Assembly: GCF_021278985.1 (NCBI RefSeq)
Contig: NZ_CP082833.1
Span: 1,674,001 to 1,738,000 of the forward strand
Direction of reading: 5' to 3'
DNA from: Citrobacter rodentium NBRC 105723 = DSM 16636
Lineage (GTDB): Bacteria > Pseudomonadota > Gammaproteobacteria > Enterobacterales > Enterobacteriaceae
Length of the DNA stretch: 64,000 bases
In this document: one piece after another, positions 1 to 13,837 of the stretch
Layout of the letters: every line of letters begins with the position of its first letter
Numbering within the stretch: the stretch's first letter is position 1
Made by a program: the position numbers and the translations under genes
The notes under the pieces: generated by a model
What the model saw: the letters and a program-made list of their open reading frames with translations, nothing else
Database searches by the model: none
What the model was told of the DNA's origin: nothing

Positions 1-1280
1 TGATGCGCGTGCTCAGCGATCTGCCGCTGCGTCTGCCGTGGCAAAACAAAAGCCGTGATATTAGCCACATCATTCAGCATCTGACGGAATCTTTCGGCGC
101 GGATGCGTTATCCCGCAGCCATTTGCAGGTGGCGAATGAGCTGTTTTACCGCAACAAGGCGGCCTGGCTGGTCGGTAAGCTTATTACGTCAGCGGGAACG
201 CTGCCGTTCCTGCTGCCCGTTCATCGTACCGATGAGGGCGAGCTGTTTATTGATGCCTGCCTGACCACCACCGCGGAGGCCAGTATCGTGTTCGGCTTTG
301 CCCGCTCCTATTTTATGGTGTACGCGCCGTTGCCTGCCGCGCTGGTGGAGTGGCTGCGTGAGATCCTGCCGGGGAAAACCACCGCCGAGCTGTATATGGC
401 GATTGGCTGCCAGAAACATGCCAAGACCGAGAGCTATCGTGAATATTTGCGCTATCTGGAAAGCTGCGATGAACAGTTTATTGAAGCGCCAGGCATTCGC
501 GGCATGGTGATGCTGGTATTTACCCTGCCGGGGTTCGATCGGGTGTTTAAAATCATTAAAGATAAGTTCGCGCCGCAAAAGGAAATGTCCGCCGCTCACG
601 TGCGCGCCTGCTATCAGCTGGTGAAGGAGCACGATCGCGTAGGGCGCATGGCGGATACCCAGGAGTTTGAGAATTTTGTCCTGAATAAACGGCAGATCGA
701 TCCTGCACTGCTGGCGCTGCTGTATGAGGAAGTACCGGAAAAAATCACCGATCTCGGAGAGCAGATTATCATCCGCCATCTCTATATTGAGCGCCGGATG
801 GTGCCGCTCAATATCTGGCTGGAGCAGGTGGAAGGCCAGCAACTGCGCGACGCCATTGAGGAGTACGGCAATGCGATCCGCCAGCTTGCCGCCGCCAATA
901 TTTTTCCCGGCGATATGCTGTTTAAAAACTTTGGCGTCACCCGTCATGGCCGCGTGGTGTTTTACGACTACGATGAGATTTGCTACATGACGGAGGTAAA
1001 CTTCCGCGATATTCCGCAGGCGCGTTATCCGGAAGATGAGATGAGCGCCGAGCCCTGGTACAGCGTATCGCCGGGAGATGTGTTTCCGGAGGAGTTTCGC
1101 CACTGGCTGTGCGCCGATCCGCGCATCGGGCCGCTGTTCGAAGAGATGCATGCCGATCTGTTCCGCGCCGATTACTGGCGGGCGTTACAGACGCGCATCC
1201 GGGAAGGGCATGTGGAGGATGTCTACGCCTATCGGCGACGTCAGCGGTTTAGCGTGCGTTATGGTATAGTTCCCGGATAA
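1..1280 (+). CDS. aceK: Isocitrate dehydrogenase kinase/phosphatase AceK (5' partial)
   Basis: This is the C-terminal 425 or so residues of AceK, the bifunctional enzyme that phosphorylates and dephosphorylates isocitrate dehydrogenase and so directs carbon into the glyoxylate bypass. The reading frame is open to the left edge; the full E. coli protein is about 578 residues, so roughly 150 N-terminal residues lie outside the window. The kinase catalytic loop GDMLFKN and the metal-binding YDYDE segment are present at the spacing of E. coli Asp457/Asn462/Asp475. The gene ends at a TAA and is followed after 13 bases by another gene on the same strand. It is normally the last gene of aceBAK, which the neighbouring iclR represses. 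Confidence 0.97.
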   Translation, partial: MRVLSDLPLRLPWQNKSRDISHIIQHLTESFGADALSRSHLQVANELFYRNKAAWLVGKLITSAGTLPFLLPVHRTDEGELFIDACLTTTAEASIVFGFARSYFMVYAPLPAALVEWLREILPGKTTAELYMAIGCQKHAKTESYREYLRYLESCDEQFIEAPGIRGMVMLVFTLPGFDRVFKIIKDKFAPQKEMSAAHVRACYQLVKEHDRVGRMADTQEFENFVLNKRQIDPALLALLYEEVPEKITDLGEQIIIRHLYIERRMVPLNIWLEQVEGQQLRDAIEEYGNAIRQLAAANIFPGDMLFKNFGVTRHGRVVFYDYDEICYMTEVNFRDIPQARYPEDEMSAEPWYSVSPGDVFPEEFRHWLCADPRIGPLFEEMHADLFRADYWRALQTRIREGHVEDVYAYRRRQRFSVRYGIVPG

Positions 1281-1293
1281 TTTTTATTCAGGG

Positions 1294-1905
1294 ATGATGA
1301 ATATGTTCTTTTTTCGTAATGCGATTAATCCGCTGGTTGAGTTTGCTCCAGCCTCGTTACTGCCGACGGCAGGCCAGGCAGAAGCGCTTTTCAGGCAACA
1401 AAATGCGTCTGATGAAGGCGAATGGCTGCTTGGCGAGCTGCCGGGGCTGTCGCTTAAAATGTGTCGTTACTACTGCGGCGAGCTGGATTTTACCGGCTAC
1501 GAACTGGATGAATACGGGGCCCCCATTGACGATCCCTGGCTGGAAAGGAATTACCCCAGCATCCCGGATTACTACTACCAGCTGGAGTTTTACGCCTCCA
1601 CGCAGAAGACGCTATCTCCCCTTGAACGAGCGGCGAAGAAAGCAACCGCACAGTGCAGTAAGGCATGGTTACAGGCTTATTGGGTTGAAGTGTGTAAACA
1701 GGCGGATATTGAGGTTAGTTACGGCTCCGTTGACACACGGACCCGCGGAATCGAGTATTCCATTGCCTGCGACGACTATCCTACCTTCCTGAAATGCGTG
1801 ACCCAAATCGGCGTCAGCACGCGCGAGCTTGCACGGCAGACCCCGGTTTCGCAGCGCACTCGCCGGGCATTGCTTGCCGCGCTCCGACATTCATCCGGTG
1901 TTTAA
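1294..1905 (+). CDS. Hypothetical protein between aceK and iclR
   Basis: I do not recognise this 203-residue protein. It occupies the position of arpA in E. coli but has no ankyrin-repeat character. It has no signal peptide or membrane segment. It is acidic and tyrosine-rich in the middle (around residues 55-100, with an ELDFTGYELDEYG stretch) and basic at the C-terminus (RTRRALLAALRH). Two start codons, 1294 and 1297, are possible behind a weak AGGG. Its last bases overlap the end of the convergent iclR by four bases. It could be cotranscribed with aceK, only 13 bases upstream. Confidence 0.7.
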   Translation: MMNMFFFRNAINPLVEFAPASLLPTAGQAEALFRQQNASDEGEWLLGELPGLSLKMCRYYCGELDFTGYELDEYGAPIDDPWLERNYPSIPDYYYQLEFYASTQKTLSPLERAAKKATAQCSKAWLQAYWVEVCKQADIEVSYGSVDTRTRGIEYSIACDDYPTFLKCVTQIGVSTRELARQTPVSQRTRRALLAALRHSSGV

Positions 1906-2726
1906 CGAATCCCGCCATACGCCAGCGTCACTTCCTTCGCCGCCTTGATCACCATTGCGCCAAACTCAGTCACACGGTCGTCGGTGATGCGCGAAATCGG
2001 GCCGGAAATCGAAATGGCGGCAAACGGTTCGCGGTGCTCATCATAAATGCACGACGCCACGCAGCGCAGGCCCAGCGCGTGTTCTTCATCGTCAAACGAA
2101 TAGCCGCGCTTACGGGTCTGGGCGAGATCGTCCTTCAGGTGGACGGGCGAAACCAGCGTGGCGTGAGTGTAAGCATGTAACCCTTTCCGGTGCAGCAGGC
2201 TGGTCACCTGCTCCTCGCTCAACTGGGAGAGAAACGCTTTGCCCGCGCCGGAGGCATGCATCGGCAGCTTGCCGCCGATGGGCGCTGACATGCGCATCAG
2301 CTGAGTGCACTGCACCTGGTCGATGATAATCGCCTGGTGATCGCTCTGGTCCAGTACCGCCAGATTTACCGTTTCGCCGGAGTCCTCCATCAGGCGGCGC
2401 AGAATCGGATGGACAATCGCCAGCAGGTTGCGGCTCTGCAAAAAGCTGCTGCCGACGATAAACGCGTGCGCGCCAATCGCCCAGTGACCCAGTTCGCCAA
2501 CCTGACGGACAAAACCCTGCTGCTGCATGGTGGTCAGCAGGCGATGGGTGGTGGAGTTCGGCAGGCCTGCCTGCTGCGCCAGTTCAGTTAACGCCACGCT
2601 GCCGTTGGATTCCGCTATCCACTCCAGCAGCTTCAGGCCGCGGGTGAGCGACTGAACCTGTCCGGCGGCGGGGGCGGTTGTCGCGGCGGGTTTTCTACCG
2701 CGTTTTGCGGGAACGGTGGCAACCAT
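1902..2726 (-). CDS. iclR: Acetate operon repressor IclR
   Basis: IclR represses aceBAK and its own gene; glyoxylate and pyruvate modulate it. The 274-residue protein has a basic N-terminal tail, a winged helix-turn-helix at about residues 28-90 (LTELAQQAGLPNSTTHRLLTT) and the IclR effector domain over the remaining 170 residues. Its length and order match E. coli. The gene converges on the hypothetical gene at 1294 and diverges from metH. An IclR-type operator lies just upstream of its start, in keeping with autoregulation. Confidence 0.97.
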   Translation of the reverse strand: MVATVPAKRGRKPAATTAPAAGQVQSLTRGLKLLEWIAESNGSVALTELAQQAGLPNSTTHRLLTTMQQQGFVRQVGELGHWAIGAHAFIVGSSFLQSRNLLAIVHPILRRLMEDSGETVNLAVLDQSDHQAIIIDQVQCTQLMRMSAPIGGKLPMHASGAGKAFLSQLSEEQVTSLLHRKGLHAYTHATLVSPVHLKDDLAQTRKRGYSFDDEEHALGLRCVASCIYDEHREPFAAISISGPISRITDDRVTEFGAMVIKAAKEVTLAYGGIR

Positions 2727-2748
2727 GGCAGACTCCTTTTCTGTATCG

Positions 2749-2763
2749 TGGAAATCATTTTCG
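2749..2763. promoter_or_regulatory. Candidate IclR operator
   Basis: TGGAAATCATTTTCG matches the IclR consensus TGGAAATNATTTCCA except near the right end. It lies about 25 bases upstream of the iclR start codon, where autorepression is known in E. coli. Confidence 0.6.
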
Positions 2764-2921
2764 TTTTATTCAATTATAATGCAAGAAAACTTGTACTGAT
2801 CGGATGAGTGAAGCTGAACATGTCTCATGTTGCCCGTTGTTCTCTTTTCCACCTCTCCGGTTTGTGCCAGTATGACCTGTTAAGTTTTTTTCGGTCTGGT
2901 TGAGCGTTGTCGGGAGCAAGT

Positions 2922-6605
<3,684 letters not shown>

Positions 6606-6640
6606 CCAGTCAGACCGGAGTCACGTTTCCTTACAACTCA

Positions 6641-6673
6641 CAGGGCGCTCATTGAGCGCCCTGTCTCTTTCTT
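6641..6673 (+). terminator. Rho-independent terminator after metH
   Basis: A nine-base-pair stem CAGGGCGCT/AGCGCCCTG with a five-base loop is followed by a T-rich tract. It lies 36 bases after the metH stop codon. Confidence 0.8.
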
Positions 6674-6713
6674 ACATTTAAACCCTTATACTGGAAGAAG
6701 GTTCAGTGGCGCG

Positions 6714-6857
6714 GCATGCCCAATGGCGACGTAAACGTCTTATCCGGCCTGGTGGAAGATTTTGTAGGCCTGATAAGCGAAGCGCCATCAGGCATTCCGA
6801 TGCCCATTGCCGGATGGCAACGTAAACGTCTTATCCGGCCTGGCGGGAGATTTGTAG
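6714..6857. repeat. REP/BIME cluster, left part
   Basis: At least three REP units in alternating orientation are visible (near 6721-6755, 6764-6796 and 6802-6841), with the usual TTATCCGGCCT and CCTGATAAGCG cores. The last unit is cut at 6857 by the IS element; its other half resumes at 8137. Confidence 0.85.
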
Positions 6858-6962
6858 ATACTGTTATCGCCTGCAAGCTTTTTTATTTTCCGCCTTACCG
6901 GATTGCAGGCATACCAGTCACAGCGCCGTCAGGCGCTGTTTTTTCATCCCTTCCACCATATT

Positions 6963-8122
<1,160 letters not shown>

Positions 8123-8136
8123 GAAGGGATAATACA

Positions 8137-8172
8137 AGGCCTGATAAGCGTAGCGCCATCAGGCATGATGCC
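8137..8172. repeat. REP element, right part of the split BIME
   Basis: The REP sequence GCCTGATAAGCGTAGCGCCATCAGGC continues the unit interrupted by the IS element at 6857. Confidence 0.85.
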
Positions 8173-8221
8173 AACATTCCGAGCCTCAGGAAATCTATAA
8201 CGATAAGGAGTACCTGATTCC

Positions 8222-9853
8222 GTGTTAACGCTGTTACACCTGCTTTCCGCTGTCGCCCTGCTGGTGTGGGGCACTCATATCGTGCGTACCGGCGTGATGC
8301 GCGTATTTGGCGCGCGTCTGCGCACGGTGTTAAGCCGTAGCGTGGAAAAGAAACCGCTCGCCTTCTGCGCGGGGATTGGCGTGACTGCGCTGGTGCAGAG
8401 CAGTAACGCCACCACCATGCTGGTCACGTCGTTTGTCGCTCAGGATCTGGTGGCCCTGACGCCGGCGCTGGTGATAGTGCTGGGCGCAGACGTCGGGACC
8501 GCGCTGATGGCGCGAATACTGACGTTTGATCTCTCCTGGCTGTCGCCGCTGCTGATTTTTATCGGCGTGATCTTTTTTCTGGGACGCAAGCAGTCCCGCG
8601 CCGGACAGCTGGGACGTGTGGGCATCGGTCTGGGGCTGATTCTGCTGGCGCTGGAGCTGATCGTCCAGGCCGTCACGCCGATCACCCAGGCCAATGGCGT
8701 ACAGGTCATTTTCGCCTCGCTGACCGGCGACATTATGCTCGACGCGCTGATTGGCGCGATGTTCGCCATCATCAGTTACTCCAGCCTCGCGGCGGTGCTG
8801 CTGACCGCGACCCTGACGGCGGCGGGGATTATCTCGTTTCCGGTGGCGCTATGCCTGGTGATCGGCGCCAATCTGGGCTCCGGCCTGCTGGCGATGCTCA
8901 ACAACAGCGCCGCCAACGCCGCCGCCCGTCGCGTGGCGCTCGGCAGTCTGCTGTTTAAGCTGGTGGGCAGCCTGATTATTCTGCCGTTCGTTCATCCGCT
9001 GGCAAACCTGATGGATGAACTGCCGCTGCCGAAGTCGGAACTGGTGATTTACTTCCACGTCTTCTACAACCTGGCGCGCTGCCTGGCGATGGTGCCGTTT
9101 GCCGGGGCGATGGCGCGGCTTTGCCAGCGGTTGATTCGCGACCAGCCGGAGCTGGAGGCGCACCTGAAGCCGAAGCACCTTGACGTCAGCGCGCTGGATA
9201 CGCCGACGCTGGCGCTGGCGAATGCCGCCCGTGAGGCGCTGCGCATTGGCGATGCCATGGAACAGATGATGGTCGGGCTGAAAAAGGTGATGCACGGCGA
9301 ACCGCGTGAAGAAAAAGAGCTACGCAAATTGGCGGATGATATCAACGTGCTGTATACCGCCATCAAGCTCTATCTTGCGCGGATGCCGAAAGAGGAGCTG
9401 GCGGAGGAGGAGTCTAAGCGCTGGGCGGAGATCATCGAAATGTCGCTCAACCTTGAGCAGGCGTCGGACATTGTGGAGCGCATGGGCAGCGAGATTGCCG
9501 ATAAATCGCTGGCGGCGCGGCGCGCGTTTTCTGTCGAAGGGTTAAAAGAGCTGGATGCGCTTCACGATCTGTTGCTCAGCAATCTCCGGCTGGCGCTGTC
9601 GGTGTTCTTCTCTGGCGACGTTGCAAGCGCCCGACGGTTACGGCGCAGCAAGCACCGTTTCCGCATTCTTAACCGGCGTTATTCCCATGCGCACGTTGAC
9701 CGCCTGCATCAGCAGAACGTGCAGAGCATCGAGACCAGCTCCCTGCATCTGGGGTTATTAGGCGATATGCAGCGCCTGAACTCGCTGTTCTGTTCCGTCG
9801 CCTACAGCGTGCTGGAGCAGCCGGACCAGGACGACGAGAGGGATGAATATTAA
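8222..9853 (+). CDS. yjbB: Na+/phosphate cotransporter family protein YjbB
   Basis: YjbB is an inner-membrane phosphate transporter, reported in E. coli to export phosphate. The N-terminal half (about residues 1-300) has eight or so hydrophobic helices with the two inverted Na/Pi-cotransporter repeats, marked by QSSNATT near residue 60 and YSSLAAV near 185. The C-terminal 200 residues form a PhoU-like helical domain. The 543-residue length equals E. coli YjbB. The GTG start at 8222 is preceded by AAGGAG. The IS element inserted about 85 bases upstream may alter its promoter. Confidence 0.95.
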   Translation: MLTLLHLLSAVALLVWGTHIVRTGVMRVFGARLRTVLSRSVEKKPLAFCAGIGVTALVQSSNATTMLVTSFVAQDLVALTPALVIVLGADVGTALMARILTFDLSWLSPLLIFIGVIFFLGRKQSRAGQLGRVGIGLGLILLALELIVQAVTPITQANGVQVIFASLTGDIMLDALIGAMFAIISYSSLAAVLLTATLTAAGIISFPVALCLVIGANLGSGLLAMLNNSAANAAARRVALGSLLFKLVGSLIILPFVHPLANLMDELPLPKSELVIYFHVFYNLARCLAMVPFAGAMARLCQRLIRDQPELEAHLKPKHLDVSALDTPTLALANAAREALRIGDAMEQMMVGLKKVMHGEPREEKELRKLADDINVLYTAIKLYLARMPKEELAEEESKRWAEIIEMSLNLEQASDIVERMGSEIADKSLAARRAFSVEGLKELDALHDLLLSNLRLALSVFFSGDVASARRLRRSKHRFRILNRRYSHAHVDRLHQQNVQSIETSSLHLGLLGDMQRLNSLFCSVAYSVLEQPDQDDERDEY

Positions 9854-9860
9854 TCAAACT

Positions 9861-9895
9861 GACTGCCGGACAGGCGTAGCGCCATCCGGCATCAA
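9861..9895. repeat. REP element
   Basis: A single REP unit, GCCGGACAGGCGTAGCGCC followed by ATCCGGC, lies between the converging yjbB and pepE genes. Confidence 0.75.
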
Positions 9896-9907
9896 GGGCT
9901 AAACCGA

Positions 9908-10597
9908 TTAAAAGCGGTGTCCCGCCTCCAGCGCTACTGCGTCCTCACCGGCTTTAAACACGTAGGTGGTGTTCGGGCCGCCGAGCACCGTCTGACCGTT
10001 ACTCACCTTAATCCAGTTACCTTCCGGCAGGCCGATGACCGTCAGTTCCGGCGCAACCACCAGCAGTTCGCGAATACGCTGTTCGCGGGTTTCGCCCTTA
10101 TGCCCCTCCGGCAGCGCGTTGGTGAAGTGCGGGTTAATCTGCAGCGGGAACAGGCCCAGCGCGTCAAAGCCCTGCGGATCGACAATTGGCATATCGTTGG
10201 TGGTGCGGATGGTCGGGCAGGCGAGATTGGAACCTGCGCTCCAGCCGATATACAGCGCGCCGCGTTTCACCACGTCAACAATCGGGGCCAGCAGGCCGCG
10301 CTCACGGCTCTCTTTCAGCAGCTGGAAGGTATTGCCGCCGCCGACAATCACCACCTCGGCATTGGCAATAGCGGCAACCGGATCGGCTACCGTATGGATA
10401 CCCGTTACGTTGACGCCCATCGGCGCGAAGATGGCTGCCGTTTTCTCCGTGTACTCGTCCCAGGTTTGCGTCACGCCTGCGAACGGAATAAACACCGCCG
10501 AACGGCGTCCATTTAATTGCTCAGCAATCAGCGGCAGCGCGTGCTCCATCCAGCCCTTACCCGGCAGCGTCGAGTTACTCAATAAAAGCAGTTCCAT
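9908..10597 (-). CDS. pepE: Peptidase E (alpha-aspartyl dipeptidase)
   Basis: PepE hydrolyses dipeptides with N-terminal aspartate in the cytoplasm. The 229-residue protein belongs to peptidase family S51; the nucleophile is Ser120 in GWSAGSN, and a conserved His lies in the NPHFTNA segment. I use the second of two adjacent ATG codons, which gives the MELLLLSN start of the family. The gene stands alone, converging on yjbB. Confidence 0.96.
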   Translation of the reverse strand: MELLLLSNSTLPGKGWMEHALPLIAEQLNGRRSAVFIPFAGVTQTWDEYTEKTAAIFAPMGVNVTGIHTVADPVAAIANAEVVIVGGGNTFQLLKESRERGLLAPIVDVVKRGALYIGWSAGSNLACPTIRTTNDMPIVDPQGFDALGLFPLQINPHFTNALPEGHKGETREQRIRELLVVAPELTVIGLPEGNWIKVSNGQTVLGGPNTTYVFKAGEDAVALEAGHRF

Positions 10598-10716
10598 CAT
10601 TTCTCCCTGTAATCAGAAAATTAACCGGAGCATATGCTACCACTGCACGTTTATCCGCTTACTGACGTGGCTCACGGAGTGAAAAGGGCCATGCTGTATT
10701 TTGGCCTGAATCGCGG

Positions 10717-11240
10717 CTAGTGCTTTACCCACACCAGCTGATCGACCCGGAAGCCCAGGCTGCGCGCGGTATTCAGGTAGTCCTGTTTCACTGCCTCCGG
10801 CAGGTAGGCGTACGCGACAGGAGCCACAGGTAATCGCGATTCGGGCCGCTGACCAGCGCGTACTGATAATTATCGTCCAGTTTGATCACGTTATAGCCGC
10901 CGTAAAACGGCCCGAAGAACGAGACTTTCAGCGCGGCAGTGGTTGGTTCGCCGGTAAAGGAGGCTTTTCCTTCGCTCTCATTCCATTTCTTTTTCTGCGG
11001 ATCGTAGCCGCGGTTGAGTACGCTGATCCCCCCGTCGCTGCGCTTACCGTAGGTTGCCGTCACCTGCTCAAGGCCACGCTCGAAGCGGTTCTCCAGGCGG
11101 GCGACTTCGTACCATTTACCCAGATAACGGCTGGCGTCAAAGTTTGTTATCGGCTGTACGCCTTTCGGCGGAGTCGGGGATTTACAGGCAACCAGAGTCA
11201 GTGCAATAGCAACTCCGGTCACGACGGGCCATAGCTTCAT
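10717..11240 (-). pseudogene. blc: Outer-membrane lipocalin Blc, frameshifted near the 3' end
   Basis: Blc is an outer-membrane lipocalin that binds lysophospholipids. The intact part has a lipoprotein signal with lipobox LVAC, the lipocalin signature YLGKWYEVARLENRFERG and the core through LWLLSRTPT. One C appears to be missing in the ACCTG run near 10799. The frame then closes at 10788, while the +1 frame continues with LPEAVKQDYLNTARSLG to a TAG at 10717, restoring the family's full 175 or so residues. The start at 11240 is chosen because AAGGAG lies five bases upstream; the ATG at 11255 precedes that site. A sequencing error is possible. Confidence 0.8.
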
Positions 11241-11427
11241 GAGAACTCCTTTCATCTACGCGGTTGGAAGTAAAGTGTAGTGCAAACCGTCTGTGCTTCA
11301 TTCCAACCGGCGTGATTGGCAGAAGTTTGGGAGTAATCTTTATCCACTGTTATGCGTCTGTTACATAAGAGCATGTTCAGCGGCTAAAATATCATTACGC
11401 CCTATGATTCACAGCCAGGAGAAAAGC

Positions 11428-12387
11428 ATGAACGTGCAACCCGTTATTGGTATCAGCGGATGTTTAACCGGTTCGGCCGTCCGCTTTGACGGCGGGCATA
11501 AACGCATGGGCTTTGTGATGGACGAGCTGGCGCAGTGGGTGACGTTTAAACCGGTCTGCCCGGAGATGGCGATAGGGTTGCCCGTTCCCCGCCCGGCGCT
11601 GCGCCTGGTGCAGACGCCTGAAGGGGACACCCGGATGCGCTTCAGCCATGCGCCGCATGACGACGTCACAGAGAAAATGACCGCGTTTGCCGATACTTTT
11701 CTCCCGCGACAGGGCAACCTGGCGGGCTTTATCGTCTGTGCGAAATCGCCCAGTTGCGGCATGGAGCGGGTGCGGCTGTACGATGAAAAAGGCAACCGCG
11801 GGCGCAAAGAGGGCGTCGGCCTGTTTACCGGCGCCTTAATGGCGAGCTATCCCTGGCTGCCCGTTGAGGAGGATGGACGCCTGCACGATCCGGCGCTGCG
11901 CGAGAATTTTGTCGAGCGGGTATTTGCCCTGCATGAGCTGAATACGCTGCGCGAAAACGGCCTGACGCGTCGTGCGCTACTGGACTTCCACAGCCGCTAT
12001 AAACTGCAACTGCTGGCGCACCATCAGGCGGGATACCGTGAAATCGGGCCGTTTGTCGCCTCATTACACGAATGGGAAGATCTGGACGCCTTCTTTATCG
12101 CGTATCGGGAAAAGCTGATGGCGATTCTGAAAAAACCGGCCTCGCGGAAAAACCATACCAACGTCCTGATGCACATTCAGGGGTACTTCCGTAACCAGCT
12201 TAACAGCCGCCAACGCGGCGAGCTGCGTGAGGTGATCCTTAACTACCGCGCGGGATTGCTGCCCATCCTCGCACCGTTGACGCTGCTGAAGCACTATCTG
12301 GCCGAATACCCGGATCGCTACCTGCTGACGCAAAACTATTTTGACCCATACCCGCATGATTTGGCATTACGCCTGGCGGTGAATTAA
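11428..12387 (+). CDS. DUF523-DUF1722 two-domain protein (TudS-like N-terminus, YbgA-like C-terminus)
   Basis: The N-terminal 160 residues are a DUF523 domain, the family that includes the [4Fe-4S] enzyme TudS (thiouracil desulfidase). Three cysteines fit cluster ligands: Cys12 (ISGCLTG), Cys44 (KPVCPE) and Cys110 (SPSCG). The C-terminal half (about 190-310) is a DUF1722/YbgA domain with HHQAGYREIGP and NHTNVLMHIQGYF. E. coli K-12 YbgA has only the second domain. The ATG at 11428 follows CAGGAG; the open frame upstream lacks a ribosome site. A sulfur or tRNA/nucleobase role is an inference. Confidence 0.85.
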   Translation: MNVQPVIGISGCLTGSAVRFDGGHKRMGFVMDELAQWVTFKPVCPEMAIGLPVPRPALRLVQTPEGDTRMRFSHAPHDDVTEKMTAFADTFLPRQGNLAGFIVCAKSPSCGMERVRLYDEKGNRGRKEGVGLFTGALMASYPWLPVEEDGRLHDPALRENFVERVFALHELNTLRENGLTRRALLDFHSRYKLQLLAHHQAGYREIGPFVASLHEWEDLDAFFIAYREKLMAILKKPASRKNHTNVLMHIQGYFRNQLNSRQRGELREVILNYRAGLLPILAPLTLLKHYLAEYPDRYLLTQNYFDPYPHDLALRLAVN

Positions 12388-12545
12388 CGCATCGGCTCAG
12401 CGGTACTGACCTGGTCGAACGCGAATCTTTTTTATCGCCCCAAAGGTAGGGTATATTTCGCTTTTATCACTCAACAGTATCCAGGCTGTATTAAGGCGGC
12501 GAGGGAGAGAATCCCCTGGAGAATGCACTGTCTACAGGAGAAATA

Positions 12546-13421
12546 ATGCTGCCCGACGCATCCATCCGACTCAATAAATACATCAGCGAAAGCGGAATTT
12601 GCTCGCGTCGCGAAGCGGATCGCTTTATCGAGCAAGGGAATGTTTTCATTAATGGTAAGCGCGCCGCCATTGGCGATCAGGTGATGCCGGGCGATGTGGT
12701 AAAGGTCAACGGTCGGTTGATTGAGCCGCGCGAAGCGGAAGAGCTGGTATTTATCGCCCTGAATAAGCCGGTGGGGATCGTCAGCACTACCGAAGACAGC
12801 GAACGCGATAACATCGTTGACTTTGTTAACCACAGTAAGCGCGTGTTCCCGATTGGCCGTCTGGATAAAGACTCGCAGGGGCTGATTTTCCTGACCAACC
12901 ACGGCGACCTGGTGAACAAAATTCTGCGCGCCGGTAACGATCACGAAAAAGAGTACCTGGTGACGGTGGATAAGCCGATCACCGACGAGTTTATCCGCGG
13001 CATGGGGGCGGGCGTGCCGATTCTGGGCACGGTGACGAAAAAATGTAAGGTTAAAAAAGAAGCGCCGTTTGTGTTCCGCATCACCCTGATCCAGGGGCTG
13101 AACCGGCAGATCCGCCGGATGTGCGAATACTTTGGTTACGAAGTGACGAAGCTTGAACGCACGCGCATTATGAATGTCAGTCTCGCTGGCCTGCCGCCCG
13201 GTGAATGGCGCGACCTGACGGACGATGAACTGATCACCCTGTTTAAGCTTATCGAGAACTCTTCTTCAGAAGCGAAACCGAAGGCGAAAGCGAAGCCGAA
13301 AACGGCGGGAATAAAGCGCCCGGTGGTGAAGATCGAGAAACCGAAAGAAAAAGAGAAAGCGCGCCCGGCGGCAAACGGTAAGCGATTTACCTCGCCGGGG
13401 CGTAAGAAGAAAGGACGTTAA
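12546..13421 (+). CDS. rluF: Pseudouridine synthase RluF
   Basis: RluF makes pseudouridine 2604 in 23S rRNA and also acts on tRNA-Tyr. It has an N-terminal S4 RNA-binding domain (about residues 7-60), the RsuA-family catalytic domain with Asp107 in IGRLDKDSQG, and the QGLNRQIRRM motif. The C-terminal 50 residues are a lysine-rich tail ending GRKKKGR, as in E. coli. ACAGGAG precedes the ATG. Its last four bases overlap the end of the convergent yjbD. Confidence 0.97.
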   Translation: MLPDASIRLNKYISESGICSRREADRFIEQGNVFINGKRAAIGDQVMPGDVVKVNGRLIEPREAEELVFIALNKPVGIVSTTEDSERDNIVDFVNHSKRVFPIGRLDKDSQGLIFLTNHGDLVNKILRAGNDHEKEYLVTVDKPITDEFIRGMGAGVPILGTVTKKCKVKKEAPFVFRITLIQGLNRQIRRMCEYFGYEVTKLERTRIMNVSLAGLPPGEWRDLTDDELITLFKLIENSSSEAKPKAKAKPKTAGIKRPVVKIEKPKEKEKARPAANGKRFTSPGRKKKGR

Positions 13422-13690
13422 CGTCTGCCGCGCGTCGGCGTATTCGCCGACCAGGAGAACGACGCCTCCGAATCCGGTTTGTAAGCCTGCTTTTTCTTTA
13501 ACTGGCGGGCTTTTTTTGCCTCTGCTTCACGCTGAGCCATCAGCTTATCGATGTACTCTTTCTTCACGCTGTTGGTTTCACTGTTGGTCAGCGGACGACC
13601 GTGCGCAATGCGCGCGCGATCCAGCAGCGTTTTCAGCTCGCGCTGCTCGCGTTCCGTCATCTCTTTTTGGGTAATGCGGGGGAGTGCCAT
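13418..13690 (-). CDS. yjbD: YjbD, DUF3811 family protein
   Basis: This 90-residue, strongly charged protein corresponds to E. coli YjbD, of unknown function. A predicted helical region with many Lys, Arg and Glu (about residues 5-70) is followed by a serine/arginine tail. It has no signal or membrane segment. It converges on rluF with a four-base overlap. Confidence 0.9.
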   Translation of the reverse strand: MALPRITQKEMTEREQRELKTLLDRARIAHGRPLTNSETNSVKKEYIDKLMAQREAEAKKARQLKKKQAYKPDSEASFSWSANTPTRGRR

Positions 13691-13745
13691 ACGGGTGCCC
13701 TCAGTCGGATAATGAAACCAGTGTACGGGAAAGAGACAATGCTTT

Positions 13746-13822
13746 GTAGGCCGGATAAGGCGTTAACGACTTATCCGGCACTGTATCCGTATTGTGCCTG
13801 ATGGCGCTGAGCTTATCAGGCC
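13746..13822. repeat. REP pair (BIME)
   Basis: Two REP units, one with GGCCGGATAAGG and one with CCTGATGGCGCTGAGCTTATCAGG, lie upstream of yjbD and downstream of the PanS-like gene. Confidence 0.8.
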
Positions 13823-13837
13823 CGGGTTAATATTCAA

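Noticed and set aside
2805..2830. MetR-type site upstream of metH
   Set aside because: TGAAGCTGAACA only half fits the TGAA-N5-TTCA pattern, too weak to report as a feature.
2907..2921. TTG start for metH five codons upstream
   Set aside because: It overlaps the GGGAG ribosome site that serves the GTG at 2922, and the GTG gives the known MetH start and length.
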